DNA of 8,405 bases. It comes from Candidatus Aminicenantota bacterium. Its GTDB lineage: Bacteria > Acidobacteriota > UBA4820 > DSQY01. The stretch lies in the NCBI GenBank assembly GCA_027365515.1, contig DAHXMK010000090.1, positions 1 through 8,405 on the forward strand, in the 5' to 3' direction. The position numbers and the translations under genes were made by a program. The stretch's first letter is position 1. The number at the start of each line of letters is the position of its first letter. This document shows positions 1 to 4,365 of this stretch, one piece after another. The notes beneath the pieces are model-generated. The model searched no databases, was not told the origin of the DNA, and saw nothing but the letters and a program-made list of their open reading frames with translations.

Positions 1-105
1 CGGGGGAGCAGAGAAAAAGAAACAATCTCACCACAAAGTCACAAAGGGCACTAAGGGGCAAGGAAGGGCAGAGTCCGACTAGCGCAGAGGACACCAAGGA
101 AGGAA
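1..105. other. Non-coding, purine-rich low-complexity leader
   Basis: I see no gene here. Positions 29-70 are a loose repeat of CACAAAG / GGGCA-like words, which looks like degenerate short-repeat spacer DNA. The minus-strand frame shared with the alkA fragment at 106-235 stays open to the left edge, but its translation does not continue AlkA, so I do not call a gene. Confidence 0.5.
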
Positions 106-235
106 TGGCCAAAGCGAAAATGAGGACCATGTGGGCCGTCCACGGCCCGACGCCGCGCACCTGGCAGAGCTGCTCCTCCACCTCATCCGCCGGTGCTCCC
201 GCGAGGCCAGGGAGGTCAAGCCTGCCGCCGGCCAC
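106..235 (-). pseudogene. Internal fragment of an AlkA-type DNA glycosylase gene (duplicate of 3610-3739)
   Basis: This 130-bp segment matches positions 3610-3739 at 129 of 130 bases, in the same orientation. The only difference is at 179 (C) versus 3683 (T), a synonymous third-position change in a Val codon. It corresponds to codons 117-159 of the intact glycosylase at 3440-4087. It therefore carries the helix-hairpin-helix motif (LCQVRGVGPWTA) but not the catalytic Asp168 region or either end of the protein. The homology stops abruptly on both sides, and neither flank resembles the flanks of the intact copy. It is a gene remnant and not a functional gene. The near-identity points to a recent duplication or gene-conversion event; an assembly artefact is also possible. 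Confidence 0.85.
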
Positions 236-275
236 GGAGGAAGCAGCGCGCCCTCCAACCGCCCGTTGCGAAGGC

Positions 276-322
276 GTGAGGGAAGTGAGCAGTGAGAGGT
301 GAGAAGTGAGACGTGAGAAGTT
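276..322. repeat. 7-bp tandem array, degenerate GTGAGNN units
   Basis: Units beginning GTGAG recur every 7 bases (GTGAGCA, GTGAGAG, GTGAGAA, GTGAGAC, GTGAGAA at 285-319). A first unit at 276 is offset by two extra bases. No coding or CRISPR-like organisation is present: there are no unique spacers. The array begins 41 bp right of the alkA fragment. Confidence 0.8.
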
Positions 323-352
323 GTAGGAGGCGTCTCCAGATGCCGATTGCGC

Positions 353-408
353 GTGACTCGTGATCCGTGACTGGTGATTCGTGAGTAGTGAGTAGTGAGT
401 AGTGAAAG
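353..408. repeat. 7-bp tandem array, eight in-register GTGANNN units
   Basis: Eight consecutive heptamers share GTGA in the first four positions: GTGACTC, GTGATCC, GTGACTG, GTGATTC, three GTGAGTA and GTGAAAG. Register is exact over 56 bp while the last three bases vary, so period is conserved better than sequence. It is separated from the 276-322 array by 30 bp and abuts the hairpin at 408-453. Confidence 0.85.
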
Positions 409-453
409 ACGGCGGGAGGGAGCAAGGGCCAAACCCCCTTGCCTCCGCCCGTC
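408..453. other. GC-rich imperfect stem-loop
   Basis: The left arm, 408-428, pairs with the right arm, 436-453. CAAGGG (423-428) pairs with CCCTTG (436-441), and the outer GACGG..GGAGG part pairs with CCTCCGCCCGTC with two mismatches and a 3-base bulge. No T-run follows on the plus strand, so a plus-strand terminator is unlikely. The role is unknown. Confidence 0.5.
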
Positions 454-475
454 TGGCTCACTGAAGGCGCATGGA

Positions 476-509
476 CAGGTTAGGCGACACGGCGCTGTCG
501 CCTAACCTG
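476..509. repeat. Palindrome with attC-like core boxes (copy 1)
   Basis: This is a perfect 14-bp inverted repeat, 476-489 against 496-509, with a 6-base loop. The left arm contains GTTAGGC (479-485), which fits the attC 3' core GTTRRRY. The right arm contains GCCTAAC (500-506), which fits the 5' core RYYYAAC. The order is that expected where one attC ends and the next begins, with only 14 bp between. A second copy of the GGCGACA-type arm occurs at 587-613. Confidence 0.75.
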
Positions 510-644
510 GAGGGGCAAGAAGTTGACCTGGCGGATAGTATTGATTATCATGGACTTGCAGAGCGGTGCTGGGGAACGATCCCAGATTAGGCGACACATT
601 CCGTGTCGCCTAACACCTTCCCAGTCGCCCATTCTGCGTTAGGT
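500..644 (+). mobile_element. Degenerate leading attC-like region
   Basis: GCCTAAC at 500-506 and again at 608-614 fit the attC 5' core. GTTAGGT at 638-644, preceded by GC as in the two good attC sites downstream, fits the 3' core. A 37-bp unit (608-644) would be too short for a usual attC. A 145-bp unit (500-644) has only a weak inner dyad (GGGGC/GTCGCCC). It may be a rearranged attC into which the second palindrome was inserted. The 3' box is convincing; the extent is not. Confidence 0.4.
587..613. repeat. Palindrome with attC-like core boxes (copy 2)
   Basis: This is a perfect 11-bp inverted repeat, TTAGGCGACAC against GTGTCGCCTAA, with a 5-base loop. The arms are nearly the same sequence as the palindrome at 476-509. 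The left box reads ATTAGGC, one base off GTTRRRY. The right box, GCCTAAC (608-614), fits RYYYAAC. No T-run follows, so this is not a simple terminator. Confidence 0.75.
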
Positions 645-646
645 GC

Positions 647-655
647 ATGAAATAG
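647..655 (+). promoter_or_regulatory. Two-codon leader frame (ATG-AAA-TAG) before cassette gene 1
   Basis: ATG AAA TAG is followed by one base and then the ATG of gene 1. Only AGGTG at 641-645 serves as a ribosome-binding site; it is too close to the first ATG and about 11 bp from the second. Ribosome positioning or reinitiation is an inference, and chance is possible for so short a frame. Confidence 0.3.
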
Positions 656-656
656 C

Positions 657-1124
657 ATGACAGTTCTGCAAGAGTTCTCTGCCTTCATTCCCTTCGGTGC
701 CCTCTTGGGCGCATCTGCATGGTCGCTCAAGCGTCGAAGCATACCTCCGCTGATTGCTTCACTCGCACTCAGCATGATTCCAGTGATCATCATTAAGCTC
801 TTATGGCTAATGAACCGCGTCGTGCTTCCTCCATACACAGAGAAGTGTTGGGTAACGGTCGACACTGCCCATTGGCTAATTATGGTGCTTACTTATCCAC
901 CCGTGATCTTTGCAAGGCTCATTCGCTTTTGGCCGACAGTCTGGCTTGCTTGGCACCGGCCAAGTGGTGATGTAGTTGAATCCTACTGGCGGTTTTCCAA
1001 CGGGTTTCTTTGGTGCGACATACTCTACTCACTCTTTGCCTGGTACGTAGTCCTTCTGCCATGCTATCTGCTTGCTCAACGGGTGCGAAGAGTTTTAGGC
1101 GAGAAGGTCATTGAAAAACAGTGA
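657..1124 (+). CDS. Cassette gene 1: four-helix inner-membrane protein of unknown function
   Basis: A 155-residue protein that I do not recognise. Four hydrophobic segments are visible at about residues 7-24, 31-52, 72-90 and 118-140. Basic residues fall just after helix 1 (KRR, 25-27) and at the C-terminus (QRVRR, 141-145), which fits an inner-membrane protein with cytoplasmic tails. No catalytic motif is apparent. It is rich in Trp and aromatic residues and has four Cys, including one at 64 and one at 120. The ATG at 657 is preceded by an AGGTG (641-645) that partly lies inside the attC 3' box. A two-codon open frame, ATG AAA TAG (647-655), ends one base before the start, which could feed reinitiation. 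The stop is followed 9 bp later by attC. Codon and base use are closer to the other cassettes than to comEC. Confidence that it is coding is good; no function can be assigned. Confidence 0.75.
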   Translation: MTVLQEFSAFIPFGALLGASAWSLKRRSIPPLIASLALSMIPVIIIKLLWLMNRVVLPPYTEKCWVTVDTAHWLIMVLTYPPVIFARLIRFWPTVWLAWHRPSGDVVESYWRFSNGFLWCDILYSLFAWYVVLLPCYLLAQRVRRVLGEKVIEKQ

Positions 1125-1133
1125 CACTCATAC

Positions 1134-1238
1134 ACCTAACCACCAGTTCCAGCGGACCGGGCCTCGCGGTCACAAGTTCGCTAGACGCTGTGCAGGGTAT
1201 GCGGTGATTGCCCGGTCCGCTAAACGGGAGCGTTAGAT
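1134..1238 (+). mobile_element. attC recombination site 1
   Basis: A 105-bp site running from ACCTAAC (1134-1140, fits RYYYAAC) to GTTAGAT (1232-1238, fits GTTRRRY). A perfect 12-bp inner inverted repeat, AGCGGACCGGGC (1151-1162) against GCCCGGTCCGCT (1210-1221), forms the extended stem expected of the folded bottom strand. Length, box spacing and the GC before the GTTAG box match typical attC sites. It separates cassette genes 1 and 2. Confidence 0.9.
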
Positions 1239-1260
1239 GTCAGAATACGAGGCCGTAGCG

Positions 1261-1668
1261 ATGAACTTACGAATGCTAGCAATCGTGACGATGATCCTGG
1301 GCGGCATATCTTGCACTCTCGCTGCAAAGAAAGATCCGAGCTGCATCTCCTCAGATGTGGACCATACTTACCATAGTCAGAACCAATGCCCAATGTCCGG
1401 TCATGTGCGTGACTGTGCGGGTGCCGCACTTGTAGACGTTAAGGTTACAGCAACACGAAGCGATGGCACTGCAAGCGTATGTACCTATTCCATGGCAGAC
1501 GGGCGGTGGCAATTGCTTCTAGACGTAGATGGCATACCGTATACGGTGCGTATAGAGAAGCAGGACTATGGTGCGGTAATAAGAAGGTATGTTGACCCCA
1601 AGAAATGGCCAACTTGCGATACCACGCTTAGCACGCGCAAAGACGACTGTGGCAATTGGACTGACTGA
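1261..1668 (+). CDS. Cassette gene 2: lipoprotein with carboxypeptidase-regulatory-like domain
   Basis: A 135-residue protein when read from the ATG at 1261. That start is preferred over the in-frame ATG at 1237 because it has CGAGG (1248-1252) 8 bp upstream and gives a clean lipoprotein signal: MNLRM, a hydrophobic stretch, then G-G-I-S-C with the lipid-accepting Cys at 18. The ATG at 1237 overlaps the attC box and would add eight partly acidic residues. After the signal, the segment G-H-V-R-D-C-A-G followed by V-D-V-K-V-T-A-T, D-G-x-W-Q-L-L-L and Y-T-V-R-I-E resembles the beta-sandwich CarboxypepD_reg / transthyretin-like domain often found in surface proteins. Six further Cys in the mature part suggest disulfide bonding outside the cytoplasm. 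No catalytic residues are seen. The likely location is membrane-anchored in the periplasm or at the surface; the function is unknown. Confidence 0.75.
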   Translation: MNLRMLAIVTMILGGISCTLAAKKDPSCISSDVDHTYHSQNQCPMSGHVRDCAGAALVDVKVTATRSDGTASVCTYSMADGRWQLLLDVDGIPYTVRIEKQDYGAVIRRYVDPKKWPTCDTTLSTRKDDCGNWTD

Positions 1669-1669
1669 C

Positions 1670-1796
1670 ATCTAACCAGCAGTGTCACCGGACCGGTCCA
1701 CGGGGTTGCTTGACCTAATGCCCTTCGCGAGGTGCCCTATGTTCCAGCCTGCAATATTCAGTCTAATTGCCCGGCCCGGTGCACGCGGCGTTAGGC
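1670..1796 (+). mobile_element. attC recombination site 2
   Basis: A 127-bp site from ATCTAAC (1670-1676) to GTTAGGC (1790-1796), beginning one base after gene 2's stop. The inner arms CACCGGACCGG (1686-1696) and CCGGCCCGGTG (1771-1781) pair at 10 of 11 positions. The inner-arm sequence resembles site 1 (both carry GGACCGG), so the two sites look related although the loops differ. Confidence 0.88.
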
Positions 1797-1824
1797 GTCA
1801 AGGTCTGCGTGAATGGAGCGGTGC

Positions 1825-2475
1825 ATGTTGAAGTATGGGTTGGTGATTATGTTTCTGACCGCGACCGCATGTGTAACTATGCAGCCTCAACGAAATGACA
1901 AGGCGACCGATGGCGTGCAAAAGCTTGATCTTTGCGCGTGGGAGCGGCCGCCAGAAGAGTATGCGGGTCGGCTAGTCCAAGTTGAAGGCATTGTTCAGTT
2001 TGGGTTTGAAGAGTCATCGCTTACCGCCGTCGATTGCGGCATTCCTGTCTGGCTCGACTTTCCTGATGACGAAGGCCATGTTGATGACAAACCGACCGCA
2101 GGAAGTCGCGTAATTCTTGGCGTCACATTTGCTCAGTTCCAAGAATGGTCTAAGGCAGGGGCTCTCGCTGACCCAAGCAACCTACCTTGGCAAACTGCCC
2201 AGCCGGCCAAGCCGGTCAGGCCAGTGCGTGATAGGCTCTGGCGTCGGCTCATGAATGCCAAATCCGATCACCCTACCACTGCTACCCTTATCGGGCGGCT
2301 TGATTATCTGCCTGGCCCCGGCTTTATCACCAGCACCGGCGACAGTCGCCATCCCTTCGTCTGGCAAGGCTCTGGCTATGGTCACCTAGACTCATATCCC
2401 TTGCGATTGATCGTAACGCAAGTTGTTGCATTGAATTATGATAAAGGCCACAAGAAGAAACAGAATGCCGCCTAA
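1825..2475 (+). CDS. Cassette gene 3: lipoprotein, unknown function, OB-fold-like core
   Basis: A 216-residue protein from the ATG at 1825, which has GGAG (1815-1818) 6 bp upstream. An in-frame ATG at 1813 with AAGG 9 bp upstream is the alternative and adds four residues. The N-terminus is MLKYGLVIMFLTATAC, a type II signal with the lipobox T-A-T-A-C at Cys16. The mature protein has Y-A-G-R-L-V-Q-V-E-G-I-V-Q-F-G followed by a Cys and V-W-L-D-F. This strand pattern recalls small OB-fold-type lipoproteins of unknown role; a second G-R-L-D-Y strand set lies near the C-terminus. The tail is very basic (GHKKKQ). No active-site motif is seen. The TAA stop lies inside the attC core box GCCTAAC (2470-2476), so gene and site are fused. 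Coding status is likely; function is unassigned. Confidence 0.75.
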   Translation: MLKYGLVIMFLTATACVTMQPQRNDKATDGVQKLDLCAWERPPEEYAGRLVQVEGIVQFGFEESSLTAVDCGIPVWLDFPDDEGHVDDKPTAGSRVILGVTFAQFQEWSKAGALADPSNLPWQTAQPAKPVRPVRDRLWRRLMNAKSDHPTTATLIGRLDYLPGPGFITSTGDSRHPFVWQGSGYGHLDSYPLRLIVTQVVALNYDKGHKKKQNAA

Positions 2476-2495
2476 CAGCTAATAGAGGCGGCATT
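2464..2495 (+). mobile_element. Truncated attC 5' end with short hairpin
   Basis: GCCTAAC (2470-2476) fits the attC 5' core and contains gene 3's stop. AATGCCGCCT (2464-2473) and AGGCGGCATT (2486-2495) form a perfect 10-bp stem with a 12-base loop. No matching inner arm or GTTRRRY box follows at a normal distance; the nearest candidate, GTTAGAA at 2758-2764, is too far and ends in a purine. I infer that the array's last attC has been cut or rearranged here. The hairpin could also act as a transcription terminator, but no T-run follows. Confidence 0.55.
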
Positions 2496-2757
2496 GTCAA
2501 GGGGCATGGTTTTGCTTTCCGTCCGAATGTAGAGAGGGGCGGGATGGATCGGGCAAGCGGGTTTTAAGAGGCCTTACCTTTGTTTCTTTCATTACCTGGA
2601 ATCTTTTTCTTTGCATCCGTCTTGGGCCTTCGGGCCTGGGCTCGGGGGCATTGGAAGCGTCCGAACCAAACAGCCAAACGGGGTCGCCCTTGAGGCGCGA
2701 ATGCGTTGCAGCAAGGTTCGGCGCCGTTGAGCTTGTATTTGCGGGTGCATGAAAAGC
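2496..2757. other. Non-coding gap between cassette array and 8-bp repeat block
   Basis: No credible gene is present on either strand in about 260 bp. A small GGCC-TTCG-GGCC hairpin lies near 2627-2638, too short and without a T-run to call a terminator. Base composition shifts from cassette-like to mixed. Nothing else is recognised. Confidence 0.5.
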
Positions 2758-2850
2758 GTTAGAATGTTAGAAAGTGAGAAAGTTAGACGCTACGCATTTC
2801 GGCGTGGCGCCTGCCTTTTTACTCTCTCACTTTCTTACTCTCTAACTCCT
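2758..2850. repeat. 8-bp-period inverted repeat block with central hairpin
   Basis: Four 8-bp units, GTTAGAAT, GTTAGAAA, GTGAGAAA and GTTAGACG (2758-2789), face four units on the opposite strand, TTACTCTC, TCACTTTC, TTACTCTC and TAACTCCT (2819-2850). The best arms, 2766-2779 and 2825-2838, pair at 13 of 14 positions. Between them CGCTACGC (2788-2795) and GCGTGGCG (2802-2809) pair over 8 bp with one G-T wobble. The whole block can fold as one long hairpin upstream of hicB. Confidence 0.8.
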
Positions 2851-2901
2851 TTGCCTCAGGACTCACATGAGGCAGATCATCCGGCGCGCGCTGGCGTTTT
2901 G

Positions 2902-2930
2902 TTGCCTTACGGTGTGGCGGGTGTTATATT
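2902..2930 (+). promoter_or_regulatory. Putative sigma-70-type promoter of hicBA
   Basis: TTGCCT (2902-2907) and TATATT (2925-2930) are 17 bp apart, matching TTGACA and TATAAT at 4 and 5 of 6 positions. The predicted start of transcription is near 2937, giving a very short leader before the ATG at 2950. GAGGT (2940-2944) is the ribosome-binding site, 5 bp from the start. HicB-type antitoxins commonly autoregulate, but I see no obvious operator palindrome here. Confidence 0.5.
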
Positions 2931-2949
2931 TCGCATCGTGAGGTGAGCC

Positions 2950-3153
2950 ATGGTGCTAAAAGTGGTCCTGGAAGCGAGCGGTGAGGGTGGGTACACGGTC
3001 TATGTGCCGTCGCTGCCAGGCTGTATAAGCGAGGGGGAAACGAAAGAGCAGGCTCTCAGCAACATCAGGGAAGCCATCGAACTATATCTTCAGCCGGTCG
3101 AAGACGACCTGCCTTGTGACTCTGGCGCCGAACTCCTCGAAATCAGCTTATGA
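2950..3153 (+). CDS. hicB: HicB-family antitoxin (short form)
   Basis: A 67-residue protein with the HicB core: an N-terminal strand MVLKVVLEAS, then G-G-Y-T-V-Y-V-P-S-L-P-G-C-I-S-E-G-E-T-K-E-Q-A and a helix ending in A-I-E-L-Y-L. The P-x-L-P-G-C and G-x-T-x-x-E-A-type signatures are diagnostic of the UPF0150/HicB partial RNase-H fold. It should bind and neutralise the downstream HicA. It is short: there is no C-terminal ribbon-helix-helix or HTH DNA-binding domain, so autoregulation, if any, would need another route. The stop overlaps hicA's start by ATGA. The pair is in antitoxin-first order, opposite to the E. coli hicAB arrangement. Confidence 0.92.
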   Translation: MVLKVVLEASGEGGYTVYVPSLPGCISEGETKEQALSNIREAIELYLQPVEDDLPCDSGAELLEISL

Positions 3154-3377
3154 CCAAGGTCCCCAGCCTCAACTATGAGCAGGTCATCAGGGCGCTGCAA
3201 AGAGCGGGCTTCGTTATCGTAAGACAGCGAGGAAGCCATATCAGGCTCCAGAAACATCTGCCAGATGAATTGCTCAGAATCATTGTCCCTGCTCACAAAC
3301 CCATCAAACGGTCAACTCTCGCGCATATCCTCAAAGACGCCAGGCTTACTGCCGATCAATTGAACGATCTGTTGTAA
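3150..3377 (+). CDS. hicA: HicA-family mRNA interferase toxin
   Basis: A 75-residue protein of the HicA/YcfA family, double-stranded-RNA-binding-like fold. It has Y-E-Q-V-I-R-A-L-Q-R-A-G-F followed by R-Q-R-G-S-H-I-R-L; His30 in the G-S-H motif is the expected catalytic residue for ribosome-independent mRNA cleavage. The I-V-P-A-H-K-P-I-K-R-S-T-L segment and the C-terminal helix (ILKDARLTADQL) are also typical. All key features are intact, so the toxin is probably functional. It is translated from an ATGA overlap with hicB. It converges on the glycosylase gene at 3440, with a block of 8-bp repeats in the 62-bp gap between the two stops. Confidence 0.93.
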   Translation: MTKVPSLNYEQVIRALQRAGFVIVRQRGSHIRLQKHLPDELLRIIVPAHKPIKRSTLAHILKDARLTADQLNDLL

Positions 3378-3405
3378 TGGCGGCGGCGGCCTGGCGTTTG
3401 CCTTC

Positions 3406-3437
3406 TCGCTCTCTCACTTTCTAACTCTCTAACTTTC
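3406..3437. repeat. 8-bp tandem array, right flank of hicBA
   Basis: Four units, TCGCTCTC, TCACTTTC, TAACTCTC and TAACTTTC, stand in exact 8-bp register. Positions 3409-3434 match 2822-2847 at 25 of 26 bases in the same orientation, so hicBA is bracketed by direct repeats. The array ends 2 bp before the reverse-strand stop codon of the glycosylase gene. Confidence 0.82.
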
Positions 3438-3439
3438 TT

Positions 3440-4087
3440 TCACCCCCCGTCGTTGCTTTGCCAGAGGTACCACGCGGCGTAGGAACGGTAGGGGCGCCAC
3501 CGCTTGGAGAGGCGCTCCGTTTCGGCGGGAGTTGGCATCTCACTAAGGCCGAGAAGCGCTCCCAACGATTTTCTAACACCCAAGTCGCCGGAGGGCCAGA
3601 CGTCGGGACTGGCCAAAGCGAAAATGAGGACCATGTGGGCCGTCCACGGCCCGACGCCGCGCACCTGGCAGAGCTGCTCCTCTACCTCATCCGCCGGTGC
3701 TCCCGCGAGGCCAGGGAGGTCAAGCCTGCCGCCGGCCACCGCGCCGCAGAGGTCCCTGACCGCGGCCATTTTGGCCCGCGACAGGCCCGCGCCGCGAAGC
3801 TTCTCGTCCGAAAGCCCCGCCAGCTTTTTGGGCGTTGGAACGCCGCCGGCGCACAAGGCTTCAAGCCTTCCATAGATCACCTTGGCCACCTTGCCGGAAA
3901 GCTGCTGGCTCACTATCGCTTCAAGGATGCACTCGAAAACGTCCTCCGTCGAGTATTCATGAAAACGGGGAGGGCCGACGCGCTTGATGAGGGCGCGCAT
4001 CCTCGGATCCTTGTTGAGGTGAGCGACCGCTAGGCCGTCCTGCCGCTTGATCCTGCCTTCTATTTTGACTTTCCTTCGAGTCGTCAA
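3440..4087 (-). CDS. DNA-3-methyladenine glycosylase II family (AlkA-like, HhH-GPD)
   Basis: A 215-residue base-excision-repair glycosylase, cytoplasmic, expected to remove alkylated purines from DNA. Family signs in order: I-V-S-Q-Q-L-S-G-K-V-A (58-68), the Q-Q-L-S motif of AlkA-like proteins; the helix-hairpin-helix L-C-Q-V-R-G-V-G-P-W-T-A (139-150); the catalytic Asp168 in W-P-S-G-D-L-G-V-R-K; and the C-terminal R-W-R-P-Y-R-S-Y-A-A-W-Y-L-W. The length fits the short bacterial AlkA-like subfamily that lacks the N-terminal TBP-like domain. Translation starts at TTG (4085-4087) with a GAAAGG-like site a few bases upstream; no ATG lies closer to the conserved part than Met30. The middle of the gene (codons 117-159) is duplicated at 106-235. 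Its upstream region is filled by 7-bp repeats, leaving little room for a normal promoter. Confidence 0.92.
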   Translation of the reverse strand: MTTRRKVKIEGRIKRQDGLAVAHLNKDPRMRALIKRVGPPRFHEYSTEDVFECILEAIVSQQLSGKVAKVIYGRLEALCAGGVPTPKKLAGLSDEKLRGAGLSRAKMAAVRDLCGAVAGGRLDLPGLAGAPADEVEEQLCQVRGVGPWTAHMVLIFALASPDVWPSGDLGVRKSLGALLGLSEMPTPAETERLSKRWRPYRSYAAWYLWQSNDGG

Positions 4088-4108
4088 GTTTGGCCCTTTC
4101 TATCGTAT

Positions 4109-4171
4109 AAGGACTGAGCGATGAGGACTGAGGACTGAGGACTGAGGACTGAGTGATGAGGACTGAGTGAA
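4109..4171. repeat. 7-bp tandem array, GAGGACT family
   Basis: Nine heptamers in exact register: AAGGACT, GAGCGAT, four GAGGACT, GAGTGAT, GAGGACT and GAGTGAA. It lies 21 bp upstream of the reverse-strand glycosylase start and faces the oppositely oriented array at 4190-4294. Confidence 0.88.
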
Positions 4172-4189
4172 GGATAACAAGTACATCCC

Positions 4190-4294
4190 CTCAGCACTCA
4201 GCACTCTCAACTCAGCACTCTCCCCTCAGCACTTGTTACTCAGCACTCAGCACTTGTTACTCAGCACTCATACCTCAGCACTCGCCACTCGGCA
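4190..4294. repeat. 7-bp tandem array, CTCAGCA family (15 units)
   Basis: Fifteen heptamers in unbroken 7-bp register. Eight are exact CTCAGCA; variants are CTCTCAA, CTCTCCC, CTTGTTA (twice), CTCATAC, CTCGCCA and CTCGGCA. Every unit begins CT. On the opposite strand the unit reads GAGTGCT, 5 of 7 identical to GAGGACT, so this array and 4109-4171 form an imperfect inverted repeat with an 18-bp centre. Confidence 0.9.
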
Positions 4295-4345
4295 CTTTCC
4301 CCGGCGCTCCGCCGTATCGCGCGAAATCCGCGCCGTGTGGTAGAC

Positions 4346-4351
4346 TATAAT
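4346..4351 (+). promoter_or_regulatory. Possible -10 element for the thioredoxin gene cluster
   Basis: TATAAT is a perfect -10 match, but no convincing -35 lies 16-18 bp upstream. It sits only 14 bp before the ATG at 4366, so transcription would begin inside the ribosome-binding site AAGGGAGG (4354-4361). It could be fortuitous, or the transcript could be nearly leaderless. Confidence 0.3.
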
Positions 4352-4365
4352 CTAAGGGAGGCACC

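Larger units (their letters stand above)
500..2495 (+). mobile_element. Integron gene-cassette array without a visible integrase (CALIN-like)
   Basis: Three small genes, all on the plus strand, alternate with attC sites in the canonical order gene, RYYYAAC, inner inverted repeat, GTTRRRY, next gene. The gaps are minimal: 9 bp from gene 1 stop to attC, 1 bp from gene 2 stop to attC, and gene 3's stop lies inside a core box. The genes look distinctly less GC-rich than the flanking alkA and comEC regions, as expected for captured cassettes. Two attC sites (1134-1238, 1670-1796) are well formed; the leading and trailing ones are degenerate. No tyrosine-recombinase gene or attI is present in this window, so it may be the interior or remnant of a longer integron or a cluster lacking an integrase. 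Confidence 0.8.

Noticed and set aside
105..432. Open frames on both strands across the alkA fragment and heptamer arrays
   Set aside because: They are translations of a gene fragment in wrong frames plus tandem repeats (LLTSH-like patterns); no start site or family match.
587..865. 92-residue minus-strand frame opposite cassette gene 1
   Set aside because: Cassette gene 1 has clear hydrophobic helices and fits the gene-attC order; the minus frame runs through the palindrome and lacks a ribosome-binding site.
2749..2946. 65-residue frame beginning in the 8-bp repeat block
   Set aside because: It is composed of translated repeat and promoter sequence, has no ribosome-binding site and ends at the hicB leader.
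2950..3377. hicBA as a fourth integron cassette
   Set aside because: TA pairs are common in integrons, but no attC follows hicA: CTCTAAC near 3427-3433 fails the RYYYAAC first-base rule and has no partner box or inner stem.
3458..4033. 191-residue plus-strand frame across the glycosylase
   Set aside because: It is antisense to the AlkA-type gene, whose helix-hairpin-helix and catalytic Asp are clear; no motif is visible in this frame.
4109..4294. CRISPR array
   Set aside because: Units are 7 bp with no unique spacers between them; there is no repeat of 24-40 bp.
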